NCBI GenBank assembly: GCA_025506515.1
Contig: CM046451.1
Span: forward strand, 45,108,641-45,172,640
DNA from: Flaveria trinervia
Lineage: Eukaryota > Streptophyta > Magnoliopsida > Asterales > Asteraceae
Length of the DNA: 64,000 bases
Direction of reading: 5' to 3'
Positions 10,667-22,501 of the stretch are shown here, in pieces; position 1 is the first letter of the stretch; each line of letters begins with the position of its first letter. A program made the position numbers and the translations under genes. The notes under the pieces were generated by a model. It ran no database searches. It had not been told where the DNA came from and was given only the letters and a program-made list of their open reading frames with translations.

Positions 10667-13600
10667 GTGCAGGTACGCCCAAAAAGACCAATCAATTCAT
10701 GGTATGTGGATAGTGGGTGTAGTCGGCACATGACAGGCAATACTGCCTTGTTACAAGACTTTAAGTCAAAAGATGGAACTCACGTCGCCTTTGGTGGTGA
10801 TGCTGGAGGAAAAATAACCGGAGAAGGAACAGTATCCAATGGGATAATAAGCTTTGATAAAGTCAACTTTTGTTCACAGTTGAACTTTAATCTTTTAAGC
10901 GTATCTCAAATATATGACAAATCTTATTTATAGTTCTGTTTGATGATTCATTCTGTTATGTTTTGAAGCCAGGTTTCAAGATAAGCAAAGATTGGGTGAT
11001 TGTTACAGCTGAGAGAGACAGATTTGTATACAAATTGGATATGTCTCAAGTTGATCCTTCAACTGAAACAACATGCCTAATTGCAAAGGCATCAAATGAT
11101 GAAAGCCAGCTTTGGCATAGACGTCTCGGTCATTCAAACTTCAAGAACATGAACAAGCTTGTAGCAGGAAATCATGTCATTGGACTTCCATCTAAGAAGT
11201 TTGCAACAAATGATAACTGCTTAGCATGTTTGAAGGGAAAGCAACACAGAGCGTCTTATAAGTCCAAGCCTATAAACTCAACATCCAAACCTCTCCAGAT
11301 GTTACATATGGACCTTTTTGGACCAACAAACGTCAAGAGTATTGGATGAAAATCATATTGTTTAGTTATCATTGATGACTTCACAAGATTTTCATGGGTT
11401 TTCTTTCTTTATGCCAAATCTGAAACAGCTGATTTACTAAATGAATTTATCATTAAAGTTGAAAATCAATTAGACAACAAAGTGAAAATAATAAGAAGTG
11501 ATAATGGAACGGAATTCAAAAATGCTAACATTGAAATGTTTTGTGCACAGAAAGGGATAGCTCATCAGTTCAGTGCTCCCAGAACTCCTCAACAAAATGG
11601 AGTTGCGGAAAGGAAGAATAGAACATTGATTGAAGCTGCTCGTTCTATGTTAGCTGATGCAAAAATTCCTATCACTTTTTGGGATGAAGCAATATCAGTT
11701 GCGTGTTTCGTTCAGAATCGAATCTTAATTGTCGAAGATAAACTGAAAACTCCATATGAGTTAATGTTTGGCAGAAAACCGAACATAAACTTTTTAAAAT
11801 CATTTGGTTGTCCTGTTATGATTCTTAATTCAAGTGATCAATTAGGAAAATTTGAAGCAAAATCTGATAATGGATTTTTCGTTGGATATTCATCGGTTTC
11901 AAAAGCCTATCGAGTCTACAACTCTAGGACAAATGTAATCCTTGAAACATTCAACGTTAAATTTCTAGAAAATTCTTTTCCATCAGTTTCAAATGGTCCT
12001 GCATGGTTATTTGACTTAGATTCATTATCAAACTCTTTTCAATCTAATTTGTTTGATCAACCAAATTGTCTTAATTCTACAGATAAGAAGACCACAAGAG
12101 GAGATCTTAGATCTTTCAGTGAAGATTCAGATTTTGATGACCCAGATGATTCAAGCTCAGACTACCCATTTTGTCATTTGTCAAGGATTCAACAATACAA
12201 AACCATGAAAATACAGTTTCAGATCATTCAAAGTCAATTAATCAGGAAGAATCACAAAATATTCCTAATGATGGTAATGAGTTTGTGATACCTGAGTCTG
12301 GAACATCATCCATTTCAGGTGATGTAGTTGATACAGGTAACTTTGATTACTTTGTCAATTCACCTACTCAAGTTCCAAACTTCAATCCACATTCTTCTAC
12401 TTTGATACATGAGTTTTCCAACTTGAATCAAACAAATCTGGATGTTAATGTTCAATGTAATGAGATTACTACATCTCGTATTCACAAGAATCATCCAATT
12501 TCTCAGATTATTGGTTCATTGAATGAGAGAACAAGGAGTAAATCAGAACAAGCAAACGTATGCTTATACTCTTGTTTTCTTTCTCAAATTGTTCCTAAAA
12601 ATGTTACCGAAGCATTAAAGGACAATGGTTGGAGAGAAGCCATGCAAGAAGAATTACTTCAATTCCGCAAACAAGAAGTGTGGAATTGGTGGATCTACCT
12701 GATGGAGAAAATGCAATTGGCACGAAATGGTTATTTAGAAATAAGACTGATGATCGTGGTGTTGTAATAAGGAACAAAGCAAGACTTGTTGCACAAGGAT
12801 ACACACGGAAGAAGGTATAGATTATGATGAAGTGTTTGCACCAGTTACAAGACTTGAATCAATTCGAGTTTTTCTGGCTTATGCTTCATTCATGAAATTC
12901 AAGGTGTATCAAATGGATGTAAAGGGTGCATTTCTATATGGTCCAATCACTGACGATGTGTTTGTGAAGCAACCTCCGGGCTTTGAGGATGCACAATTTC
13001 CACATCGAGTATATAAACTGAGTAAAGCTTTATATGGACTTCATCAAGCCCCTAGAATTTGGTATGAGACGTTGTCACAACACCTAATTCAACATGGATA
13101 CACACGAGGGAAAATTGATCCAACTTTATTCATAAAGAGGATAATAATGATCTTTTATGTGTACAAGTGTATGTTGATGACATCAATTTGGTTCTACCTG
13201 TCCAAAATTGTGCAATGAATTTGAAGAAATCATGAAATCTCGATTCCAAATGAGTTCTATGGGAGAGATTAACTTCTTTCTTGGACTTCAAGTCAAGCAA
13301 ACTACAGATGGAATCTTCATCATCAAGAAAAGTTTGTTGACAAGCTCTTAAAGAAATTTAAGTTGCAAGACTGTCAGTCCATACGAACTCCAGCAGATGT
13401 TAACACCAAGATTGAACCTGATCCAAAAGGAAAATCTATTGACCAAACGTTATAGATCAATGATTGGTTCTTTGATGTATCTCACTGCATCTAGACCAGA
13501 CATTATGTATGTTATTTGTGTATGTGCCAGGTATCAATCAAACCCGAAAGAATCTCACTTAATTGCTGTCAAAAGGATATTCAGGTATCTCAAAGGTAAA

Positions 13601-14106
13601 CCAGCTTAGGGCTTTGGTATCCTTACGAGGGTAACTTTGACTATATGGATATACAGATAGTGATTATGGTGGATGCTGTCAAGATAGAAAATCTACTTCG
13701 GGTGGGTGTCAATTTCTTGGTCCCTGATTAGTCTCGTGGCAATGTAAGAAACAAACAAATGTCTCTGTTTCATCAACTGCAAAGCTGAGTACATTGCTGC
13801 ATCAGCAGGATGTTCTCATATCCTTTGGTTGCAAAATCAATTACTGGATTATGGGTTCAACTTTCTTAAAACACCAATTTACATTGATAACACAGCTGCT
13901 ATGTTCATAACAGCTAACCTGTTCAACACTCAAAAACAAAACATATCGAAATTCGATATCATTTTCTTAGAGATAACTCTAAAAAAGGATTAATCATATT
14001 GATTCAAATTGCAACAGAAACAATTGGCAGATCTATTTACTAAAGCCTTCCTACCAGGACGGTTTGAGTACTTAGTAGAATCAATTGGCCTTATAAATCA
14101 TATGTG
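10667..14106 (+). pseudogene. copia Pol of T: protease, integrase, RT, RNase H
   Basis: Order is typical of copia. The aspartic protease is at 10667-10933, with catalytic motif WYVDSGCSRHMTG. The integrase zinc-binding part (LWHRRLGHSNF, then DNCLACLKGK) is at about 11107-11260. The integrase core is at about 11350-12000, with SDNGTEF, a PQQNGVAERKN block and the GRKPNINFLKSFGCP segment. RT is at about 12600-13600 (MDVKGAFLYG, VFVKQPPGFED); its YVDD box survives near 13165-13180 but lies out of frame. RNase H is at about 13630-14106 (YTDSDYGGCC, ending LFTKAF). A stop after 10930, frameshifts at 11350, 12770, 13150 and 13220, and stops in RNase H make it non-functional. Confidence 0.88.
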
Positions 14107-15529
14107 ATCTCCTTAAATCAAAAGATCATAATAAGTGATACTCTCATTGTTAATTGCCTGTTTATATTTTGTGTGTGTGTGATTTTATGTTTTTCATAAA
14201 AAAATCAAATACAAAAATATATATCAAAATACAAAAATAGAGTTCTTTTTAGAAAGGATTATGTTTTGCAACATGTGAGAAATGATAGTATATTAGTGAG
14301 ATCAGTTGCATACTTCACTAATTGATAAAGTCTAGACATGATCAGATATGATGTGTAGACAATATCTGACTATTATGCTAAAAAAGTAAATTCTTGTGAT
14401 CAACTAAATATACATGCTTGTATGTATTCATCTGAGTACTTTTGAGTTGTTTTCGCTTATCCGAATGAATGTTTGTTAAGATACATCTCTCACACCTGTT
14501 GAAACTATGTGAAATCATGAGATCTGTTACAAAGCATCATTTCACTTCTCTGTTATGAGTCATCATAGACCTGAAGTACTCAGATATCCTTTGTTGTAAG
14601 TCATTACAGACCTGGATTCTCTTTTTGATGCAAAAAGATGCCAATGTGAAAAACCTATTCAATTGAATAGTCAGCGCTGATCAAATGGTTATCCATGATC
14701 ATCCTCTATTAACTAAGTAATGAACTCTGGTGATATCTATGTTTCAGGTAATAAGTTGAGCATGTGTTCTTTCTTACATTTCATGACGATAGTTGAGCTC
14801 TCTTAGTCTCTGTATGCCATACATCATGTCATATCTAAATCAACACTAATCATCCAAGAATTGAAAAGTAAGTGAGTTGATAATTGTGTCAAAAACACTC
14901 ATTGTCTATCCTTAGATCTTATGTCTCCTTTGTTGTGATATCACTGACCTGGAACACACTTGATCAGGATTTATTCATTGTCTATGACTCTCCACATTTA
15001 TTTTATTTTAATGTGCTGATCTTCATTAACATGATCTCTCTGTAGACATTTATTCTGTGCTTATATTAGATTTTGATTCTATTTTCATTTTTCTTTTATG
15101 CATGTCTTGTGTGTGAAGGCAATGTCTCAATATGCTGTGTGATCTTATTCTCTTTCATAAGAAACTTATAAGTATGTTCTCAGAAAATATTCAATAATCA
15201 TAATCAAACTTTGAAATGTTGAATTGAAAGGATGATGCTTTATGTTCAAAGTATTTGTGTAAACTGAAAATAGAATATGTTTGAAAATTACAATATGAAT
15301 CTACATAATCTTTGCAAATAATGCTTTTTAAGTTGAACATCAGATGATATTTGATTTTATTTTGAGACTAAAATAAAGGAACAAAAGAATTTAAAAAGAA
15401 ATAGAAAATAAAATTTTATAAATTGAAAGTGCAATATGCAAAAAGTTCAAAATTTGGGGATCTAAATGGTAAAAAGTGTGCAAGTGAAGAAATTGGAAAT
15501 CACAAGTGTTTAAATCATGAAAGTCAACT
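14107..15529. other. noncoding stretch after RNase H in T
   Basis: AT-rich, no frame with recognisable protein similarity. In related long copia elements this part separates pol from a downstream coding region. Nothing more is seen. Confidence 0.55.
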
Positions 15530-15960
15530 CATGCACCTAAACAGTACACATGTGCCTCAATAGGAGCATGATGAAATTTTCAGGATTATACAAAGTGTTG
15601 GACGTTTGATTCATTCCCATGCGTCTAAACAGTTGTAATACATCTATGAAAATTACAAGTGTTGGGCGTTTGTGATAATCCCATGCATCTAAATAGTGTT
15701 TCTGTGTTAGACGTTTGTCATGTCTTATGCGTCTACATAGTTTCAAAATTTCAAGTGTTAGACGTTTCACAAAGTCCATGCGACTGAACAGTGCAAAAGC
15801 GCCTAAACAGTGCTTTGTGTCTGAACAGTTCCCATGCGTCTGATTTAAAATGCACACAGTGCTCATGCGTCTAACGAAATAAGTGAATTCTAGGTTTTCA
15901 TACGCCCAAACAGGGACCATATGTCAAACAGGGCTCATACGCCTAAAAATTTCACTTATA
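15530..15960 (+). repeat. GCG-core hairpin array in T
   Basis: Repeated GTGTTAGACG-type starts at 15595, 15659, 15704 and 15755, each followed by an ATGCGTCTA-type motif. One example pairs TAGACG (15708-15713) with CGTCTA (15730-15735). The downstream half holds further CGCCTAAACAG and CATACGCC motifs. Segments at 15622-15636 and 15800-15811 are reverse complements of the leader array at 6923-6937. Confidence 0.7.
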
Positions 15961-16618
15961 TAAATTGAACACTTATGTGTATTTCTCATTTTCACTTCAA
16001 AAATTCTCAGAACAAAACCCTCGAACTTGCGACAGTCGAGTATCATCACATCCTTATTTCATCTGAAGTCGAATCAAATCCATTGAGTATACATTGTATT
16101 TGAATATATAAACGTAAGTTTGTGATTCAAATATATAAATTTTGGGTTAAATCAGTGCATTGTTATAGACGGTTGAATGCTATTTGGGCGTTCGAACCCA
16201 ATATAATCCAAGTTAATCTGATCAAATGAGTATCATATCAAAAATTGATACTGGATTATTGATAAGAACTCATTTTCGAGTACAGTGATGTATTGTTTTG
16301 ATCTTAAAGTGAAAATGTTTTGTTGATGATGAACTCAGTCGATTTTACATAGTCGAAGAAGAAGAAGATGAACAGACAATCATTCTTTGAACAAAATTAA
16401 AAGATAAATAATAACAAAATAAAAAATTAAATCAAATTGAAATGTTAAATAATAATTCAAAATGAATAAAGATTAATGTTTTACAACTTGAAATCTCAAT
16501 TCAAAAGTAAAAATAAAAAGGTCAAATTCAAAAGTCAAAATCAAAAGTCATATGTAGAAATAAATTTCATTAATCAATATTCAATGTTCTCATAATACTT
16601 TTGTTGTGTTTCGTAGAT

Positions 16619-19600
16619 GGCAGAATTAAATTTGAGCCAAAGCATAATGTAGTTGCTTTTTAGATGATGAAAACAGAGAAGCTACTGGATATGAAGATTA
16701 TCAGATTTTTACTCAGAACAAAATATGTGTATGCTATGTGTGCAAGGCCCATGATAAATAGAAGAATGATTAAAAATTCTAGAGAACTGCTCAAGTTGAA
16801 AGAGATGATCAAGGAAACAAAGGTTTAAGAGCCTTCATCACATAGAAAGAATGCTTGAAGTTTCTGAAGAAGCAATCAGACAAGCTCTAAGACTAGTGAT
16901 AATGATCCTGAAGATTTATCAGAATATACATTTAATGAATGTAGACAGGTTTTTCTACAGATGGGTCATCCAGATCATTTCCCTAAGAAGCAATTTTTTA
17001 GAGCTCGTGTATTTAAGCATTGGAAGCTTTTATGCTATATCTTTCAACATTGCATGTCTAAAAGAAGTGCTGGTTGGGATTCATTCCCTGTAGACATTGC
17101 ATCTCCAATTATAGCCTTATCCATAAACAGAAGATTAATATGGCTAAGTGGATAATGAATGGTTTCATTTTAATCTTGAAAGAGGAGTAAGGCATAAGTA
17201 TTTGATGTACCCAAGATTTCTTCAACTTCTCATTAATGAGCAAATCCAGATCTGTATGTTGAAGAAGTTATTGGCGAAAAGATTCAGTTAGAGCACATGT
17301 CAGAGGTTGTTTACAAAAGACTGGCAATGATCACTGGTGCTCAAAACATTCCAGTTTTTGATTATATCAGGAATGTATCATGGATGAAGTTGATATTAGT
17401 CAGCCACACTTCCATCTAAGTGTAGAAGAACCAATAGATCCAAATGATCTGATTGAAGATGTAGAAGTTGATGAAGAAAGTGATGACGATGTGTCTGAAA
17501 TTTCATCAAGTGAAGATAGTGATGATGATGATGATGGAAATGATGATGCCACTTAAGCACATCAAGAAGGTTATGAAGAAAGAAATGCAGAAGATACTGG
17601 AAATGAGCCACAACCTTTGAATGAAGAAAATGTTGAGGAAGCTGTACAAGAAAGAAATCTCAAAATCAAACATTTGATTCTAACTTTATAAATGATATTC
17701 TATTCAATCCAGCATTTTAAATTGATACAAATGAAGGAGTAGAAGAAATCCCTGTAAGTATGTCAAACAATGTGTCTATACAAACAGAGGAAATAGTTGA
17801 CGTTGATAAGATTGAAAAACTGAAAGAAGAAAATTTAAGAAAAGAAAAAAAGATTGAAGAGTTGATAGTAGAGAATGAAAGAATGAAAGAGATAAACAGA
17901 TCTTGTGAAAAAGAAATTCAAAAGCTAAAAGATGAAAATTTAAAGTTCTCTGAAGAAAATGCATTAAAAGATGAAAAGATTGTAAGTTTTGCCAAATAAA
18001 GAAGACGTGATCAAGAACTTTGAAGTTATGATTAAGATTATGATATTCTTGAGGAGAAATTCAAGAAATTATTTGAAGAAAATGAAAATCTCAAAGCTGA
18101 ATTGCTAAAGGAAAAAGAAGCCCAGAAACCTATATCACCAGTACATGTGATTACAACTGAGATGCAAGTTGATGAAAATCTTGAGCAAATAAAAGGAAAA
18201 GGAAAGTGAGTGAATTAGAAGATATTTCTCAAACTGAATCCTCTTCTAAGCTTCAAGAACTGAAGAATCTATTGAAGAATAAAATGTTCAAGAACAGATT
18301 GATGCTTTAGATGATATTGAGGAACATACAATGATGATTGGTATGATGAAGTTCTTGATAATGAAGATATTGATGAAGCTAATTTGTATCACACTTCTCT
18401 TCATAAGAACATATTCAAGAACAAGATGAAGTACCACAAGACTTTGAAGAAATATATAATTATCTTGTGAACATGAAATACAATCGAGTATATTTGGATG
18501 GACTGACTGTTTCTCAGATTAACGATGAATACGAGAAATGTATCTATGCAGAGTTAGTTGCTTCAATAGATCCAAATGAGATTGTTGTTGAGCATGGTGA
18601 ATGGACAAGAGCAAAAGAAGTAATAAATGTAGAAGAACTGTCTAGTTCTGAGTTGCACCATCCTGATCCAGATGATATGAGTATTCCAGCTCTTAGATCA
18701 TGGTTGCAAGCTAGAAATTACCCTTGGAGGAAGCTAAAGAGATTACAATCTGTATCTCTAAGAAATCTTGTCAGAAGCTTTCAAGAGACTGAGAAACAAA
18801 TGAAGAAAATGATAGTACTTGATACAGATAACCCTCAATATCTTGAAATAACAAAGAAAACAAGAATGCTAAAGCCTCAGGAGATAAATCAAATGTCAAG
18901 ATTTGATGATGCTCATGCTCATAGAAAAGAATTGATAGAAATGTTTGCTGATCCAGAAAGACAAACTTATAAAGCATCAACTGAACAAAGGCATATTTTG
19001 ATAGTTCAAGAACAACTGGAGACTTGGTAAGAAACATATTGCAAAAAGGACAATCAGTTGTAGAACTGTTGAATGCTATGATTGCTCCAGATTTTACCAA
19101 CCAAGTAAAGATCATTGCATGGAAGTATGATGAAGTGTTTGATTCATTTTTATTAAAGATAGTAAATGTTGTATGTGATGTTTATTATTTTTACTCAAGT
19201 ATCATAAAACTTCCTGTGCAAGATTTAAAAGAGCTGAATAGATTACCTCTGATCAATCCTTCTGATTCAAAACGTGAGAAGATGTTTGTAGAATTATTAA
19301 GAAGAGGATTGGATAGATCGAGTAATTTTCTTAACACAAGATGTGATCAAGAGGATAAAGAGTACTTTGATACTCTGAAGAAAAACAAGAAGCTTAAGGG
19401 AGTCCATTCAGAAGAAGAACATTCTTTGATAGAATTTTGTGACAAATATTTTGAGAAAGTTACAACTCCTGGACTGAAAGTGATCGATGGTAATCAAAAC
19501 TCAAAGCCAATTCTCAGATGATTTTATAACACTGAGACATTTGAGCTTAAGTTGGTCCGAAATCTAGAAAGATGGGAAGAGAATATGATTACTTTATTTG

Positions 19601-20086
19601 GAGTTTTTGAGCTAAAGCTTTTACATCCGAGCTATATCTCATTTTTGTCTTTACAAAAATTTGAGAAAGTATCTCTTGAAGTGGCTAAGCAAGATAAGAA
19701 ATATTTCATTTCTATTATTAATGTGATGAATGCTGCCATGGAAAGAATATCTTTGAGAAAAGCTCTTGCGTATGCCAACATAGTCAAGAAAGATATTAAA
19801 GATATTGAATTCATGAGAATATCAAGGAAAGGAGTATTAGAAGTGTACTCAAAGGAAAGTAACAGCCTATTGAGTTATATGCTAACATTGATATTTCATG
19901 TCTTTTAAAAGACACATTGGAAGAATGAACAAGATGGAGATTAAAACAAATGAAGCTAAACCCGAACAAGGCATTCTTGCAAGTAAATTCAAGTCTGCAA
20001 TATCAAAAGCTTTGAAAGAATTAGATATGTACAAACAGAAGCCAATGTTCAAAGTCAAAGAAGAACCGGCAGATTACGTTGAATGA
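16619..20086 (+). pseudogene. extra coding region of T between RNase H and 3' LTR
   Basis: About 3.5 kb of broken coding sequence where an env-like or additional ORF sits in long copia elements. The start MAELNLSQS at 16619 is followed by many breaks. Part 1 (about 16880-17390, two phases) includes HPDHFPKKQFFRARVFKHWK, a KYLMYPRFLQLL-type block and MITGAQNIPVF. Part 2 (17395-17690) is very acidic. Part 3 (17760-17999) is a clean coiled coil (KIEKLKEENLRKEKKIEEL). Part 4 (18467-20086) is four helical frames (187, 165, 118 and 62 codons). I recognise part 1 as like a domain found downstream of pol in daisy-family copia elements; the rest is unknown. No transmembrane envelope features are visible. 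Its role in the element is undetermined. Confidence 0.6.
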
Positions 20087-20168
20087 TGAAGTCAAGGTTG
20101 AAGATAGAATTGAAGATAAAGTTAGCAGTCAAAGCTTGAAGAGTTTGAAGACAGAAGACCATGTCAAT

Positions 20169-20182
20169 CTTAGGGGGAGTAT
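20169..20182 (+). other. polypurine tract of T
   Basis: CTTAGGGGGAGTAT directly before the TG of the 3' LTR, the expected plus-strand primer site. Confidence 0.85.
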
Positions 20183-20493
20183 TGTTAAGTGCTCTAAGAA
20201 AGATTAACATGTTGTCTTTATTTGTCTTTTCAGCTTTGTAATAGTATAGAGACTATTTGTGTAATTTGTTAGTTCTTTTACTTTTTGTTTTCAGTATAAA
20301 TAGGTTAGATTTGCAGGTAGATAGTAACGAATACACAAGATATTCGAATGTGCTTTTCATACTGTAATTGTCTTAGCTTGATATTAATGAAAACTTGAAG
20401 TTTATTGATATCTTGTTTTGATTTGATTACTTTGTGTGAATTTCATTGAATTGTGTTATAAATCATCACATATTGATTCATTTGATCCTATCA
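20183..20493 (+). repeat. 3' LTR of T (311 bp)
   Basis: Starts TGTTAAGTGC and ends GATCCTATCA. It matches 6012-6324 with about a dozen differences. AAATG follows, probably the target duplication. Confidence 0.92.
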
Positions 20494-21471
20494 AAATGCT
20501 TTTCGCTTGCAAAAGTTAATATTTAAACAATAATGAAAAAGGAAAACCATCTGTGTGTAGTTCAATTCTTCCTACCAAACAAAATGCTATATGAATTTGA
20601 AATTTTCTTAATGAATTCATATGAAATATGAAACCCAACACAATTTATTTTTAATAAACTAATTTATAGGGTAGAAAACATTCAAATCCATAAATGCTAA
20701 ACAAGAACATTTCATAAGTCAATTTTATGGGAGGTATAGTTTCGTGATTTAAAACAGAGAGTAAATAGGGACTTATTAGAACTTTCAATTCCTTTAAACA
20801 AAGAAGAAGTATTTGAAATTTTTAGTTAGTTTTGAATAAAAAAAATAGGAAAAAAATATTTTTTAAGTAGCTGATGGGAATAGTAGTAAAAAACATAAAA
20901 AAAACTAAAACTATATTATTTTGATAAATATTTTTTAAACTATACTATTTTAGTAAATAAATTTACTAACTACACCGTTATAGAAATAGATATGATAATT
21001 ATTAATACTAACAATTATTTATATCACAAACTTAAATATCAAAACCAAAATATAAAAAAATATAGTAACGATCATCACTCTGACTTCAAACTCGAAGGCA
21101 TCAAGTAATGAAAGTAAAGAAATAATATCAACATTACAAAATAAACTTAACAAATATGTCAAATTAACGTAAATTTCACATATTTTATAATACAGTTAAA
21201 TAATAGATATTTAGAATAATTTTGTAAACTAAAATAACTTGACAAATCAAGAATGGTCATATATAAAAGCGACAAATCAATATTTGGTGGCCAAAACCAA
21301 AAATTAAAAATTGCAAAAATTATATAGATAGATAAATGATATTATTTGATGAGCTACGTAACGACGAAGTTAATTATAAGTGCAAAGTGGAAGGCGAAAA
21401 AACCATTAGTTATAATAAATTGATAGAATTCTAGTGCATCCAAATCGAAATCTAAATCCAAATAAATAAAT
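20494..21471. other. AT-rich flank of T up to the assembly gap
   Basis: AT-rich, no coding signal and no recognised transposon end. It stops at the run of N. Confidence 0.7.
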
Positions 21472-21571
21472 NNNNNNNNNNNNNNNNNNNNNNNNNNNNN
21501 NNNNNNNNNNNNNNNNNNNNNNNNNNNNNNNNNNNNNNNNNNNNNNNNNNNNNNNNNNNNNNNNNNNNNNN
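21472..21571. other. assembly gap of exactly 100 N
   Basis: A run of 100 N, the usual placeholder for a gap of unknown size, so the order of the two sides rests on scaffolding. Left is non-transposon sequence; right is the middle of copia U. Nothing links the two sides. Confidence 0.97.
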
Positions 21572-22020
21572 AGAAGGTACGAATTCCTCTTTAACTCCTT
21601 TGCCTTGATTGCCTTCAATGATGCGTTACCATCATATCTCTTCTCTAGCGCATCCCACAGTTTCTTAGACTGCTTGTTCTCGGATACTGGTGGAATATGT
21701 CCTTTGGGATAGACTGATTGATCAATGCATAACTCTTTTTTCTCTCATTGTACTTTACTTCTGTGCGTCTATCATCCCGCTTAATGTTAGTTTAACTCCA
21801 TCAGCTCCCACGGTGTACTATAACCTTCTCAATGCTTCCCCCAGATTAGGATCTACTCCATTAAGGTAGATCTCAAAACGTTGTTTCCAGTGGGGAACTC
21901 ATCTAAGTCAAGAGCTTTGGTGGTTTATTGTGATTCCCTACCTCACTCTCAAGCAGCAACAGATTCTTTATCCTTGAGCTTTCCCAGCATAAGGCTGACA
22001 TCTGATCTTCCATGATGAAT
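21572..22020 (-). pseudogene. copia Gag fragment of U
   Basis: The minus-strand translation gives pieces of a copia Gag of the UBN2/DUF4219 kind, including RYDGNASLKAIKAKELKRNS next to the gap and KYNERKKSYALINQSIPKD upstream. Several frameshifts and stops separate the pieces. The start is probably near 22010 (ATGGAAGATCAGATG on the minus strand). The C-terminal half is lost in the gap. Confidence 0.7.
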
Positions 22021-22059
22021 AACTTATAATCTAATCAAACAAACTTTTACTGATGCGAC

Positions 22060-22260
22060 TGAAGGATCCGACTGAGCTCATCGTGCGTATAAGCTCTGCG
22101 ATTGGTTCAATCGTGCGAATGAACTGGGCGATTGGTTCAGTCGTGCGAATGAATCTGGTACGTATGAGCTATCGAACGAACGGTTCAATCGGCCGAAGAA
22201 GGTGCGACTAGGTCCAATCGTGCGTATGGGCAGTGTGAATGGAGTCCCATCGACGATTAT
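22060..22260 (-). repeat. TCGTGCGAATGA repeats in the U leader
   Basis: Five or six degenerate copies of GGTTCAATCGTGCGAATGAA on the plus strand, between gag and the primer site. The same motif recurs in the U LTR (22785-22945) and, in related form, in the W1 LTR (29870-30040). Confidence 0.65.
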
Positions 22261-22486
22261 AAGTCGTGGCGATTGAAGCTGCTTTTTTGCGAAAATTTCT
22301 AGGTTTGACGGGTTTCAGTCGTAAAAATTCGAAATTTTCACAAGTTCTAATTGCCTAATTCCGTAAGAAACCACACGTCTGATGAGCAGGAACTTCCAAG
22401 ATCACTTTTGATGCCAAAGATTGCGTTTTTAGTGTAAAACCACAACTTTATGCAATCTTGATTGAATCAACATGTTCACGAGCCAT

Positions 22487-22499
22487 AGCTCTGATACCA
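22487..22499 (-). other. primer binding site of U (initiator tRNA-Met)
   Basis: The minus strand reads TGGTATCAGAGCT, two bases inside the 5' LTR end. Confidence 0.9.
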
Positions 22500-22501
22500 C
22501 T

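Larger units (their letters stand above)
6012..20493 (+). mobile_element. Ty1/copia element T, complete but decayed (14.5 kb)
   Basis: Bounded by LTRs of 313 and 311 bp that differ at about a dozen positions and indels, so the insertion is not recent. It has a primer site directly after the 5' LTR and a polypurine tract directly before the 3' LTR. The flanks AGATG (6007-6011) and AAATG (20494-20498) look like one target duplication with a single change. Order: leader repeats, gag, spacer coding region, triple zinc knuckle, protease, integrase, RT, RNase H, a 2.5-kb noncoding stretch, and a long extra coding region. Protease-integrase-RT order makes it copia. It is much longer than the 5-kb copia standard. 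Confidence 0.9.

Noticed and set aside
16619..20086. Viral-type envelope gene in T
   Set aside because: No signal peptide, fusion-like or transmembrane segment was seen; the content is coiled coil and acidic.
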